A stretch of 64,000 nucleotides of DNA from Natronosalvus halobius. Lineage in GTDB: Archaea; Halobacteriota; Halobacteria; Halobacteriales; Natrialbaceae. Positions 36,216-44,663 of this stretch are shown here, piece by piece. The translations under genes and the position numbers were made by a program. The DNA lies in contig NZ_CP099997.1 in NCBI RefSeq assembly GCF_024138145.1, positions 930,001 through 994,000 of the forward strand, read 5' to 3'. Each line of letters begins with the position of its first letter. The stretch's first letter is position 1. The notes under the pieces were generated by a model that was not told the origin of the DNA, made no database searches, and worked only from the letters and a program-made list of their open reading frames with translations.

Positions 36216-37340
36216 TCACTCGAGACCGAGCACCGCGGGCCGCTCGAGTTCGAGGTCGTACTCGCCGACCGCCTTGACCTCGATGGTCGGCCAGTCGTCG
36301 TCGGTACCGGTTCCAGTTCCGGCGTCCGTCAGCGTCTCGAAACCATCGTCCGAGACCAGGACGGTGTCCTCGCTCTTGGCACCCTGGACGGTCGGATTCC
36401 AGGCGTAAGCCATCGGCGCGATCGCGGGCGCTTCGTGATCTGGGGTCGCGATCCACTCGCGCCCGGCGAACCCGGCGGCGCCGCCCTGGTGGTGGCGTTC
36501 CCACTCCCTGGCGTGGCCGAGGGCGTCGTAGGCCGCCTGAATCTCGGCGAAGACGTCGCCGGCGGTACCGTTCGCCGCGGCAGCGTCCCGGGTCGCGGCC
36601 AGCGCGGTCGTCTCGACACGGGCGGCGTGACGGTGGCGCTCCGCAAGCCACTCCGGCGGATCGAAGGCGACGGCGCGGGTGCAACTGGCGTGCAGGCCGT
36701 GGCGCTGAGTGGTCACCGAGACGAGCGCGTAGTCGCCGAACTCGATGGGTTTGGGCGTATAGTGGCGGTACTTTTGGGCGCGTTCGGAGCCGCCCACGAG
36801 GACGACCGGGGCCTCGATGTCTCGGGCAGCGAGTGAAACCGTGAGCGCCGCGGTGACCTCGTCTTCCGTGTCGTCGTCCTGGAGCTCCCGGCAGACGGCC
36901 TCGACGGCCGCCGCCGTCTCCCGGCCGAGGTCGCGGTAGCGCTCGCGGTCGGTCGCCGTCAGCGGCTGACGAACCGTCGCGGGGTCGAGGCGCTCGAGGC
37001 CGTGGACGTCGACGTCTGCGGCTGCTGGATCCTCGACGCGATCGACGATTGCCTCGAGCAGCGAGCGCTCGTACCAGGGGAACGATTCACGGGTTACCGA
37101 CACGTCCGCAGCCTCGAAGTCTGGCAGTTCTTCCTCGTAGAGTCGGTCGATCTCGATGGTGTCGGCCAGCAGCGTCACCTCCTCGCCGTCGTATCCGAGG
37201 GCCCCGACGCCGACGTCGCCCTCGCGGTCGACGACCGAACTGCCGCCACTCAGCCACGCGAACGAGTTCGGGCGGGCGAACCAGACCGACTTCAGGTCGT
37301 TCGCCTCGAGGGTGGCATCCAGTCGTTCGAGTTTTTCCAT
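36216..37340 (-). CDS. M24-family (Xaa-Pro peptidase-like) protein with lost metal ligands
   Basis: A 374-residue protein with the creatinase/prolidase layout: an N-terminal domain (about 1-125) and a pita-bread domain after it. In active M24 peptidases two aspartates eleven residues apart bind metal. Here the matching positions appear to be S208 and S219 (ALVSVTTQRHGLHASCTR). The glutamate of the EPG motif appears as N315 (AYAWNPT). H283-H284 and the last glutamate (E324, KSEDTVLV) remain. This suggests a metal-independent hydrolase like creatinase, or a binding protein. The ATG at 37340 is used. Confidence 0.8.
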   Translation of the reverse strand: MEKLERLDATLEANDLKSVWFARPNSFAWLSGGSSVVDREGDVGVGALGYDGEEVTLLADTIEIDRLYEEELPDFEAADVSVTRESFPWYERSLLEAIVDRVEDPAAADVDVHGLERLDPATVRQPLTATDRERYRDLGRETAAAVEAVCRELQDDDTEDEVTAALTVSLAARDIEAPVVLVGGSERAQKYRHYTPKPIEFGDYALVSVTTQRHGLHASCTRAVAFDPPEWLAERHRHAARVETTALAATRDAAAANGTAGDVFAEIQAAYDALGHAREWERHHQGGAAGFAGREWIATPDHEAPAIAPMAYAWNPTVQGAKSEDTVLVSDDGFETLTDAGTGTGTDDDWPTIEVKAVGEYDLELERPAVLGLE

Positions 37341-37494
37341 GCCGGTGGGTCGGGTGGCGGGTTCTTGAATCCGACGAAGGGCGCGTCTCGGTGTCGCTGA
37401 TGCGTCGTATCGATGGTGTTCGGTCCGGTTCCCACCCAGTGGGACGAACGCGGACGATTCAAATACGGGCGCACCCAACCACCGCTGAGAGACC

Positions 37495-38379
37495 GTGTCG
37501 TACGAAACTCACACGTCTGATTCCTCACGATTACCGATCGACCTCGGTCGACGGAGGTTCTCCGCCCTGCTCACCGTGACGGTCGCGCTCGTGGCGGGAA
37601 CGATCGTCCTCGGCGTCGCCACGCGAACGACCGGCTCAGGGCTGGCCTGTGACGCCAATTGGCCGGTCTGTGACGGCGGGTTTCTGAACCTGCTCCCGCA
37701 GGGACGGCCGAGCTTCTGGGAGTGGATTCACCGCGTCGTCGCGATGGTCGCCGGGTTCGCTATCGTCGCCTCCGCCCTCGTCGGGTACTTCGACGAGGCC
37801 GTCGATCGACGGATCACGTCGCTCGTGGTGGCCGGAGCGCTGCTGACGCCGATCCAGGTGTTGCTCGGTCGAGAAACCGTCCTCACCTACGAGTACGAGA
37901 TTCTCAACCTTCACTTCTGGACGGCCATCGTGATCTTCGTCTGCTTCGTCCTCGCGCTCGTCATCGCCCTGCATCACCGCCTTTCGGGCCGGCACCTCGT
38001 CGCCGCGCTCGTCGTCGCGGCCCTCACGGTCCCGGTCCAGGTGATCCTGAGCCCGCTGTTCATTTCGCAGAACACGCCCACGACCCTGACGATCCAGATG
38101 GTATTGCTCCTGACGCTCGTCGGGGCCGTCGTGCTGGCGACGGTCGTCGGCCGCGCCGTTCTCGAGGGCCGGCTTCCTCGCGCAGCAATCGGTGCGGGCG
38201 TCGTGCTGACCGCGACGACGCTATTCCTCAGCCGCGAGTCGGTGATGACCGTCTCGTCGGCGCTCGACCTGCTCTACGTGCTCGCCGCGGGGGCACTGAT
38301 CGTGACGCTCCTCGTCGGTGCCTGGGCGAGTCGATCGGAACTTCAGAGCGGACGGTCCGGAGCGTCACGCTCGGATTGA
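37495..38379 (+). CDS. ctaA: Heme A synthase (COX15/CtaA family)
   Basis: A 294-residue membrane protein with about eight helices that oxidises the methyl group of heme O to give heme A for terminal oxidases. The early conserved part TRTTGSGLACDANWPVCDGG matches the family, as do helix histidines in FWEWIHRVVAMVAG, NLHFWTAI and ALHHRLSG. A GTG start at 37495 gives the expected short leader. No oxidase subunit genes lie nearby, so it is a stand-alone cofactor gene here. Confidence 0.9.
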   Translation: MSYETHTSDSSRLPIDLGRRRFSALLTVTVALVAGTIVLGVATRTTGSGLACDANWPVCDGGFLNLLPQGRPSFWEWIHRVVAMVAGFAIVASALVGYFDEAVDRRITSLVVAGALLTPIQVLLGRETVLTYEYEILNLHFWTAIVIFVCFVLALVIALHHRLSGRHLVAALVVAALTVPVQVILSPLFISQNTPTTLTIQMVLLLTLVGAVVLATVVGRAVLEGRLPRAAIGAGVVLTATTLFLSRESVMTVSSALDLLYVLAAGALIVTLLVGAWASRSELQSGRSGASRSD

Positions 38380-38493
38380 GTAGCGTCGCGCTCGAATCGA
38401 GTATCACCGCCTGCATCCGAGCATCCAGGACTAACACGTTCCCGGATTTCCGCCTCGAGAACCCTTTTCCACCGCGCTCGCTAGCCTCGAGTC

Positions 38494-39516
38494 ATGGACC
38501 TCTCCATCGTCGACCTCTCGCCCGTTCGCGAGGGAGAGACGGCAACCGACGCCTACGGGAACACGATTTCGCTCGCGAAGCTGGCCGAACGAGTGGGCTA
38601 CGATCGGTTCTGGGTCGCAGAACACCACGGGATGGCTGACTCCATCGCGGGGACGACCCCGGAGGTGCTGATCGGACACCTCGCCGCCCGAACCGAGGAG
38701 ATCAGGCTCGGGTCCGGAACGGTCCTGCTCAACCACTACAGCCCGTTCAAGGTCGCCGAGGCGTTCGGCGTCCTCGATTCACTCGCCCCCGGGCGGATCG
38801 ACCTCGGCCTCGGCCGCGCGACCGGAATCCCGGCCGCAGACAGCGCGCTCCAGACCTCGCGGGTGAGCGAGAATCCCGACCGCGACCACGCCGAGAAGAT
38901 CGAGGCCGTCACGAACCACCTCTACGACGGGTTCGGGGACGACCACGCCTACGCCGACCTCACCCTGGCGCGATCCGGCGCCGGTCCGCCCGACCTCTGG
39001 GTGCTCGGCTCGAGCCCTTCGAGTGCGAAAATCGCGGGCGAACTCGGCCTCCGCTATTGCTTCGCGGCGTTCATCAGACCGAACCTCGCGGAGCGAGCGT
39101 TCGAGGTCTACCGGGACGCGTTCGAGCCCTCCTCGATCGGCGCCGGTCCCGACGACCCGTACGGAATGCTGGCGATCAACGCCGCGTGCGCCGAGACCGA
39201 CCGGGAGGCGGCTCGCCTCCGAGCGACCGCGGAGGCGTCTTACAAGCGGATGCAACGCGGCGTCGTCGGCTCCCTGCCATCGGTCGAGACGGCGATTTCG
39301 GAACTCGGCGAGGTGCCCGATCCGACGCCGGCCGACCTCCAGGATGGGCAGTGGCCGCGAGCGATTTCGGGCGACCCAGACACGTTGGCGGGGCTCCTCG
39401 AGCAACTGGTAGACCGCGTTGGCGTCTCCGAGGTGATGGTCCAGAACCTCGTCGCCGATCACGAGGACGTGTTGCGATCACACGAACTCCTGGCCGAGGG
39501 CGTTGGGCTCGAGTGA
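38494..39516 (+). CDS. Luciferase-like (LLM) flavin-dependent oxidoreductase
   Basis: A 340-residue TIM-barrel flavoprotein of the bacterial luciferase family. The start LSIVDLSPVREGETATDAYGNTISLAKLAERVGYDRFWVAEHHGM is the family hallmark, and [39 protein letters not shown] follows. Members use reduced flavin to oxidise small molecules, often without known substrate. It is not in an obvious operon. The length is typical for the group. Confidence 0.9.
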   Translation: MDLSIVDLSPVREGETATDAYGNTISLAKLAERVGYDRFWVAEHHGMADSIAGTTPEVLIGHLAARTEEIRLGSGTVLLNHYSPFKVAEAFGVLDSLAPGRIDLGLGRATGIPAADSALQTSRVSENPDRDHAEKIEAVTNHLYDGFGDDHAYADLTLARSGAGPPDLWVLGSSPSSAKIAGELGLRYCFAAFIRPNLAERAFEVYRDAFEPSSIGAGPDDPYGMLAINAACAETDREAARLRATAEASYKRMQRGVVGSLPSVETAISELGEVPDPTPADLQDGQWPRAISGDPDTLAGLLEQLVDRVGVSEVMVQNLVADHEDVLRSHELLAEGVGLE

Positions 39517-39608
39517 GTCGCTGCTGGCAGTTCCGTGGATCGTTGACGTACACTTGTCGAGACACGGGATGGGTGCCCGGAACGAGGACGTGAAACCAAT
39601 GCTCGAGA

Positions 39609-40895
39609 TTACCGCAGTCCGTCCACGGGGCGGCGTTCGTCTACAGCACGCATCACGGGACTGGCCGTGAACCCGTGAACGAACACCGAGACGAGGACGA
39701 CGAAGCCGACGAAGGCCCACAACCACTCCGCGGCGATGAGCAGCTCGAGCTCCTCGAACGACGCGTGGGCCAGCGCGAAGGACAGGTAGTAAAACGAGCC
39801 GATACCACGGATGCCGAAGAACGAGATGACGGCGCGGTCGGCCGTCGGCGCGTCGGAGCCGAGGAAGGCGATACCGCCAGCGAAGGGACGGATCACGAAC
39901 AGGAAAACCAGGCCGAGCACTGCGCCATCCCACGTCAGCGGTGCCAGTAGCCCGCCCGCGATTGCGCCGCCGAACAGCACCAGCACCGTCGCCATGAGGA
40001 GTCGTTCGACGATAGCAGCGAAGTCGTGCAGGTGTTGGTAGTAATCGTGTTCCCACTCGAACCGGCGGAGTTCGAGAGCGGCGACGAACACGGCGATGAA
40101 TCCGTATCCGCCGAGCAACTCGGCCAGTCCGTAGGCGAAGAGCGTCGCCGCGAGCGCCTCCGCCCCAGCCATCACTTCCTCTCGCCGCGACAGCGATGGC
40201 GCGTAGAACACCACTCGGGCCATGACGTGTCCAACGACGTATCCTACGACGACCCCGGCGCCGATCCTGTACAGCACGTCGACCAGGAACCAGTCGACCA
40301 GCCAGCCGTATCCAGCCATACTCGCCGACGCGGCCGCGATCGCGAGATACGTGAACGGAAAGGCCAGCCCGTCGTTGAGGCCCGCCTCCGACGTGAGCGA
40401 GAACCGAACGGATCCCCACTCGTGCTCGTCCGATCGTTCCTCCTCGAGTTCGGTGAGCGGGGCGCCGGCTTCGACGTCCGACGCCAGAACGGGATCGGTC
40501 GGTGCGAGAACCGCGCCGAGGAGAATCGCCGTTGGGACGAGCAGCCCGGCGACGTACCACCCGAGAACGGTCAGTAGTGCGATAGACACCGGCATGGTGA
40601 TCGCAAGGAGTCGCCAGGTCGATCCCCACCTCAGCACGTCGAACGGACGGTCGATTTTCAACCCGGCCCCCATCAGCGCGAGGATCACGACGAGTTCGGT
40701 GAGTCGCTCCGTCACGCCGGAGTTGGCGACCGGATCGAGCGTCGGTAATCCGGGGACGATCCAGAACAGGACCGCGCCGAACCCGACGTAGATCATCGGT
40801 AGCGAGAGCGGTTTGTCCGTCAAAAACCGTGGGAGCAGCACAGCGCCCACTATGGCGAAGGCGACGACGATCAACGCGATTTCGTAGGCGCTCAT
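39609..40895 (-). CDS. Cation:proton antiporter (CPA1/NhaP type)
   Basis: A 428-residue membrane protein with about twelve helices. The ion-binding segment LAPTDPVLASDV contains the conserved acidic residue of this superfamily, and SLTSEAGLNDGLAFPFTYLAI is the second core motif, as in NhaP/Nhx antiporters. It should exchange Na+ or K+ for protons across the plasma membrane, useful for a halophile's pH and ion balance. No cytoplasmic regulatory domain is attached. It is monocistronic. Confidence 0.9.
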   Translation of the reverse strand: MSAYEIALIVVAFAIVGAVLLPRFLTDKPLSLPMIYVGFGAVLFWIVPGLPTLDPVANSGVTERLTELVVILALMGAGLKIDRPFDVLRWGSTWRLLAITMPVSIALLTVLGWYVAGLLVPTAILLGAVLAPTDPVLASDVEAGAPLTELEEERSDEHEWGSVRFSLTSEAGLNDGLAFPFTYLAIAAASASMAGYGWLVDWFLVDVLYRIGAGVVVGYVVGHVMARVVFYAPSLSRREEVMAGAEALAATLFAYGLAELLGGYGFIAVFVAALELRRFEWEHDYYQHLHDFAAIVERLLMATVLVLFGGAIAGGLLAPLTWDGAVLGLVFLFVIRPFAGGIAFLGSDAPTADRAVISFFGIRGIGSFYYLSFALAHASFEELELLIAAEWLWAFVGFVVLVSVFVHGFTASPVMRAVDERRPVDGLR

Positions 40896-41019
40896 CCGAC
40901 GTGTATTCCGTCAACCGAGGTGAAAGGTATCGGGGGTCGACGAGGAGAGAACGTCACCGATCGTCGGCGAGTCCGAGCACGGGAGCAACCGGCTCGACGA
41001 GGCAGTCCCGTCAGGTCGG

Positions 41020-41511
41020 CTACCAGCCACCCGTCACGACGACGATCGACGCGACGCTCGCCGCGATCCCAAGTGCGAACAGGGCGTAGTTGGCGACCGG
41101 ATTCTTCGCGGTCGTGACCCGGAGCGAGACGTGGTACGAGGAGAGCGGCCAGAAGGGGGTGATTCCCATCGGCGTCAAGGCGTCGGCCAGCAGGTGCGAT
41201 CCGAGGGACAACGCGGTGACGCCGTAGACGAACCCCACGACGACCGGGTCCGGCGACCCCATCGTCACCTCGAGGGCCGCGTAGGCCACGCCGGCAACCA
41301 CGGCCGGAACCAGGAGGACGAATCCGATCGTGTGGGTGATCCCGCGGTGGGCGACGAACGGCAGGCTGTGGTCGCAGTCCGGGAGCGTCGAGAAGGAGAG
41401 ACAGATGACGGCGCCCAGGAGGGCGACGAACTCCTCACCAGCCAGGCCGAGCCAGACGGCAATGGGCGCGTAGAGGAGCAGGGCGACGCCGTAGTGGCCG
41501 AGTTGGTACAT
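41020..41511 (-). CDS. YdjM/DUF457-type membrane protein (metal-dependent hydrolase family)
   Basis: A 163-residue protein with four or five hydrophobic segments and a conserved set of polar residues: PDCDH, VAHRGITHT and GSHLLADALTPMGITPFWP. These match the membrane-bound metal-dependent hydrolase family that includes YdjM. Substrate and physiological role are unknown. It is transcribed toward the antiporter gene. Confidence 0.85.
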   Translation of the reverse strand: MYQLGHYGVALLLYAPIAVWLGLAGEEFVALLGAVICLSFSTLPDCDHSLPFVAHRGITHTIGFVLLVPAVVAGVAYAALEVTMGSPDPVVVGFVYGVTALSLGSHLLADALTPMGITPFWPLSSYHVSLRVTTAKNPVANYALFALGIAASVASIVVVTGGW

Positions 41512-41657
41512 GAACCTCTACTCGAGGGCACGAACAGCCGTGGCATAATCCTTCTGAACGAGGTGTTCCGGGGAGAGATGCGTCCCGGAGCGATCCGCGT
41601 CCCGAAGTGGTACGGGTATCGGCAACTCGGGTACCGGCGGAGGTGAGTATCCAGGAG

Positions 41658-41687
41658 ATTCGAGTGTCGACGAATTCGACTGTCGAC
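41658..41687 (+). repeat. 16-base-period direct repeat before the peroxidase-like gene
   Basis: ATTCGAGTGTCGAC (41658-41671) recurs as ATTCGACTGTCGAC (41674-41687), with one change. It lies about 85-110 bases upstream of the ATG at 41770. It may be an operator or just local low complexity in a TCGA-rich genome. Confidence 0.35.
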
Positions 41688-41769
41688 CGAGTCGAGTATG
41701 GGGGACTCGAGGTGCCGTCTGACCGCTCGGACCCGGAACGTTTTCCTCGAGGCGCCCGTCCTCGAGACC

Positions 41770-42342
41770 ATGACCGACGTCGATCCGATGACCCGGTTTC
41801 CAGTTCCGGACGTGGAAGACCTGCCCGAAGACCTCCGAGAGCGCATCGAGGAGGAGACCGAACGCGCTGGCTTCACGCCGAACGTGTTCCTCGCGTACGC
41901 CTACCGTCCCTCACACTTTCGGGCGTTCTTCCAGTACTACGACGCCCTGGTCGAAGACACCGAACTCACGCGCCTGGAGGTCGAAATGATCATCGTCGCC
42001 GTCAGCGGGGCCAATGACTGCTATTACTGCAACACGGCCCACGGGGCGCTCGTTCGCCTCTACGGAGACGATCCGCTGCTGGCCGATCAGCTCATTTCGA
42101 ATTACCGGAACGCCGACGTCAGCGACCGCCACCAAGCGATGCTCGACCTGGCGGTCGCGCTCACGACCGACCAGGCGACCGTCGAGGAGGCGGACCTGGA
42201 GGCACTCGAGGATCACGGGTTCAGCCGCGAGGCGATCTGGGACATCGGCTCGGTGGCGGCGTTTTTCAACCTCTCGAATCGAATGGCTCAACTGGCCGAC
42301 ATGCGACCGAACGAGGAGTTTCACACGCTGGGTCGTGAGTAA
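41770..42342 (+). CDS. Peroxidase-related enzyme (AhpD-like carboxymuconolactone decarboxylase family)
   Basis: A 190-residue helical protein of the alkylhydroperoxidase-like group. The redox site CYYCNTAHG gives the CxxC and following histidine typical of AhpD-like peroxidases. It starts with PDVEDLPEDLRERIEEETERAGFTPNVFLAYAYRP, as in the peroxidase-related subfamily, and ends with SVAAFFNLSNRMAQLADMRPN. It may reduce peroxides with a thiol partner. The ATG at 41770 is preferred over in-frame codons from 41698, which lie in the promoter. Confidence 0.9.
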   Translation: MTDVDPMTRFPVPDVEDLPEDLRERIEEETERAGFTPNVFLAYAYRPSHFRAFFQYYDALVEDTELTRLEVEMIIVAVSGANDCYYCNTAHGALVRLYGDDPLLADQLISNYRNADVSDRHQAMLDLAVALTTDQATVEEADLEALEDHGFSREAIWDIGSVAAFFNLSNRMAQLADMRPNEEFHTLGRE

Positions 42343-42540
42343 CGCCACGCCGTGTTCAGTGTTTACCCACGTCTCTGTTGAATATCTTCAATCCCGACAG
42401 GAATCGCGTGATGGATACAGAGCACGAATGTCGCACGAGGAGTCGCTCGAGGTTCGTAGTGGTAAGCGGTTTATACAGAGAAAGTACAGATCAATGCCAA
42501 TTGGCCGCAGCCTTTTCACTGTTCGGTCAAATCATCTATA

Positions 42541-42999
42541 ATGGCTTCAGACAGTGAGCAGGAGGATCGGCTGGTAACCATATTACTGGTCGAACCAAAT
42601 CCCGGGGATACCCGTCTCTTTACGGAATCGTTCAAAGATGCGAAACTCAAGAATAGTCTCTACACGGTCGCTGATGCCGACGCAGCTCTCGATTTCGTCA
42701 ATCAGCGAGGAGAGTATGCAGACGAACCGCGTCCTGATCTCATCCTGCTCGAACCGAAGTTACCTGGAAGAAGTGGTACGGACGTCCTAGCTGAACTGAA
42801 GAACGGACCTTCACTCCGTGAGATCCCGGTTGTTGTCCTCACGAGTTCGGAGGTTGGAGCGGACATATTCAAATCGAAGGGAATCGACGTGGATCATTTC
42901 GTCCAAAAGCCAGTTGAACCAGAGGATTATATCGAATTCGTCCAGGAAATCGAGGGATTTTGGATGGCACTCATTCAAGAGGAACCCAAAGAAGCCTGA
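42541..42999 (+). CDS. Receiver-domain protein lacking the phosphoacceptor aspartate
   Basis: A 152-residue stand-alone CheY-like receiver with no output domain. The usual acidic pair after strand one is E18-P19 (LLVEPNPGD instead of LLVEDNPGD), and the phosphorylation site is E71 (LILLEPKLPG where LILLDLNLPG is usual). T101 (VVVLTSS) and K123 (VQKPVEP) are kept. Glutamate at this site often mimics the phosphorylated state, so the protein may be always active or signal by binding. It lies in a patch of lower GC content. A TATA-like TTTATAC is found near 42470. Confidence 0.88.
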   Translation: MASDSEQEDRLVTILLVEPNPGDTRLFTESFKDAKLKNSLYTVADADAALDFVNQRGEYADEPRPDLILLEPKLPGRSGTDVLAELKNGPSLREIPVVVLTSSEVGADIFKSKGIDVDHFVQKPVEPEDYIEFVQEIEGFWMALIQEEPKEA

Positions 43000-43092
43000 G
43001 TTCCTACTGACGATTCGATAGCTGAGTGCTTCACGTGTGGCCTAAAAGAACAATCCTTTGTCACGGTAAGTACGCACGTGTAGGGTGCAGCT

Positions 43093-43147
43093 ACCCGCAC
43101 CAGTAATAGTCTCTGAATAAACCCGCACCGGCAATAGTCTCTGAATA
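43093..43147 (+). repeat. 28-base-period tandem repeat, two copies
   Basis: A 27-base unit beginning ACCCGCACC and ending CTGAATA occurs at 43093-43119 and 43121-43147 with two differences. It lies between the receiver gene and the arsenate reductase-like gene. There is no spacer between copies, so it is not a CRISPR. Confidence 0.8.
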
Positions 43148-43197
43148 CAGCACAGCAGTGCAAACCTATCAGAGAGGGGTCAACAGAGCTTTCATAC

Positions 43198-43629
43198 CTA
43201 CTCTGTGACCGGCTCGAGATCCCGCCCCGACTCGAGTTCGTCGAACAGCGCGATCACCCGTCGTCGGACGTTCTCGCGGATCTCGTGCACTCGCTCGAGT
43301 GTTTTCCCGTGAGGATCCTCGAGGGCCCAGTCGCGAACGTCGACCTCGGTATCGAGGTCGAGCGTCGAACAGCCCATCGTCGCTACGACGTCGCAGGACT
43401 CGAGTTCGTCGGTGGTGATCGACGTCGGCGTCCGCCCGGCGAGGTCGAATCCCTCCTCGGCCATGGCTTCCTCCACTTCGTCGTGGACCGCGTCGGCCGG
43501 ATGAGTTCCGCCGGAGAGAATCTCGACCTCGTCCTCGAGGCCGCGGGTCGAACGTTCCCGTTCGGCGTAGGCGGTCGCCATCTGACTGCGGCCAGCGTTC
43601 TGGACGCACACCAGTGCGATTCGCGTCAT
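43198..43629 (-). CDS. Low-molecular-weight phosphatase / arsenate reductase-like protein
   Basis: A 143-residue protein of the LMW-PTP superfamily. The phosphate loop CVQNAGRS (CX5R) is at residues 8-15. A second cysteine in MGCSTLDL is near residue 85, matching the resolving cysteine of thioredoxin-linked arsenate reductases. DWALEDPHGK carries the catalytic aspartate region. Arsenate reductase is the best guess, with protein tyrosine phosphatase as the alternative. No arsenite pump or ArsR gene is nearby. A palindrome lies just upstream. Confidence 0.85.
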   Translation of the reverse strand: MTRIALVCVQNAGRSQMATAYAERERSTRGLEDEVEILSGGTHPADAVHDEVEEAMAEEGFDLAGRTPTSITTDELESCDVVATMGCSTLDLDTEVDVRDWALEDPHGKTLERVHEIRENVRRRVIALFDELESGRDLEPVTE

Positions 43630-43677
43630 GGTCGACGTCGTCGCTCGAGGAACCTAACGGTTCATATGAGTCGTGCC

Positions 43678-43694
43678 GTGTGATACGATCACAC
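43678..43694. promoter_or_regulatory. Perfect palindrome upstream of the arsenate reductase-like gene
   Basis: GTGTGAT-ACG-ATCACAC is a perfect 7-base inverted repeat with a 3-base centre, about 50 bases before the start at 43629. A TATA-like CATATGAA lies between them on the minus strand. The layout fits an operator for a dimeric repressor. Confidence 0.5.
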
Positions 43695-43798
43695 ACGGAG
43701 TCGATAGTGTGGCGACGTTTCGAAAGGAACAGTCGGGGCGGTCCGGGGAATAGTACGGAGGCGAGCGCGACCCGTGTCCAGCGACTCATCGCGTTGAC

Positions 43799-44554
43799 TC
43801 ACTGCGAGAACAGGTTGCGCAGGCGAGCGAGCAGTCCGTTCGAGTCCGGCCGGTCGTCGGCTTCGCCGCTCGAGGGAGCAGGGTCGTCGGTCTGGTTGGA
43901 AGTAGAAGCGACGGTCGACCCGGACACCTCAGATTCGGACGGTGTCCTCGTCTCGAGGTCGTCGAGCGAGAGGTCGATTTCGTCGATGTCCGGGGTTCGC
44001 TCGCGGCTCTCGCCGGCTTCGGCAGCCCGGACGTCGGCACCCGTCACGGCTCCGCGCTCGACGCGACTCGAGAGGTCGTCCTGGGTCGGGGTGCTCACGG
44101 TCGATTCGTCGCGGTGCGCTTGCTCGGGTTCCGTTTTCCCATCGGCCCCTTCGGCGATTTGGGTCTGTTCGGATTCTCCATCGGTTCCGTCGGCGTTCTC
44201 AACCTTCACTTCTTCGGCGTTTCCCGTCCCCTCTTCTTCGGCGTTTTCGACCCTCGCTTCTTCAGATTCTTCGGCTTCCTCGAAGCTCACCTCACCCTCG
44301 AGTTGCCCCCTCGAGTCAGCAGGTGGGTTAGATTGAGCACGAGTGGCGTCGGCCGATCGGGGGTTCGAGTCGCCGGCGTTCGTCTCGTTCAGCGAGTTGA
44401 GAATGTCGTCGACGCTCGTGTTCGAGACGACCCGTTTCGGCCCGCCGCCGGGTCCCTCGTGTTCCCTTTCGCCCCTCTGGTCTCCCGGGCCGTCGTCTTC
44501 GCTTTCGGCCCCCTGCTTCCCCGGACCGTCGTCCGCGCCGTCGTGCTCGCTCAT
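43799..44554 (-). CDS. Acidic, mostly disordered haloarchaeal protein
   Basis: A 251-residue protein with very high Glu, Asp, Ser and Gly content and almost no hydrophobic core. Three short ordered-looking pieces stand out: VSNTSVDDILNSLNETN (about 43-59), PDIDEIDLSLDDLE (about 190-203) and a basic amphipathic end, GLLARLRNLFSQ. Such short helices in a disordered chain suggest contact motifs for other proteins or the membrane. I recognise no family function. Third-position GC bias supports coding. Confidence 0.65.
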   Translation of the reverse strand: MSEHDGADDGPGKQGAESEDDGPGDQRGEREHEGPGGGPKRVVSNTSVDDILNSLNETNAGDSNPRSADATRAQSNPPADSRGQLEGEVSFEEAEESEEARVENAEEEGTGNAEEVKVENADGTDGESEQTQIAEGADGKTEPEQAHRDESTVSTPTQDDLSSRVERGAVTGADVRAAEAGESRERTPDIDEIDLSLDDLETRTPSESEVSGSTVASTSNQTDDPAPSSGEADDRPDSNGLLARLRNLFSQ

Positions 44555-44663
44555 CGCTCACGTCTGGCGCTCGAGTCGGCATAAATTTTCCCCGTCCGAG
44601 GGGGACGAAACCCGCCCTTCGCTCGCCTGTTGAGCCTGCGGCCGCGGCTACGTCGGGACCCGG

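Noticed and set aside
43093-43147. A possible CRISPR array.
   Set aside because: There are only two copies, directly adjacent, with no spacers and no cas genes.
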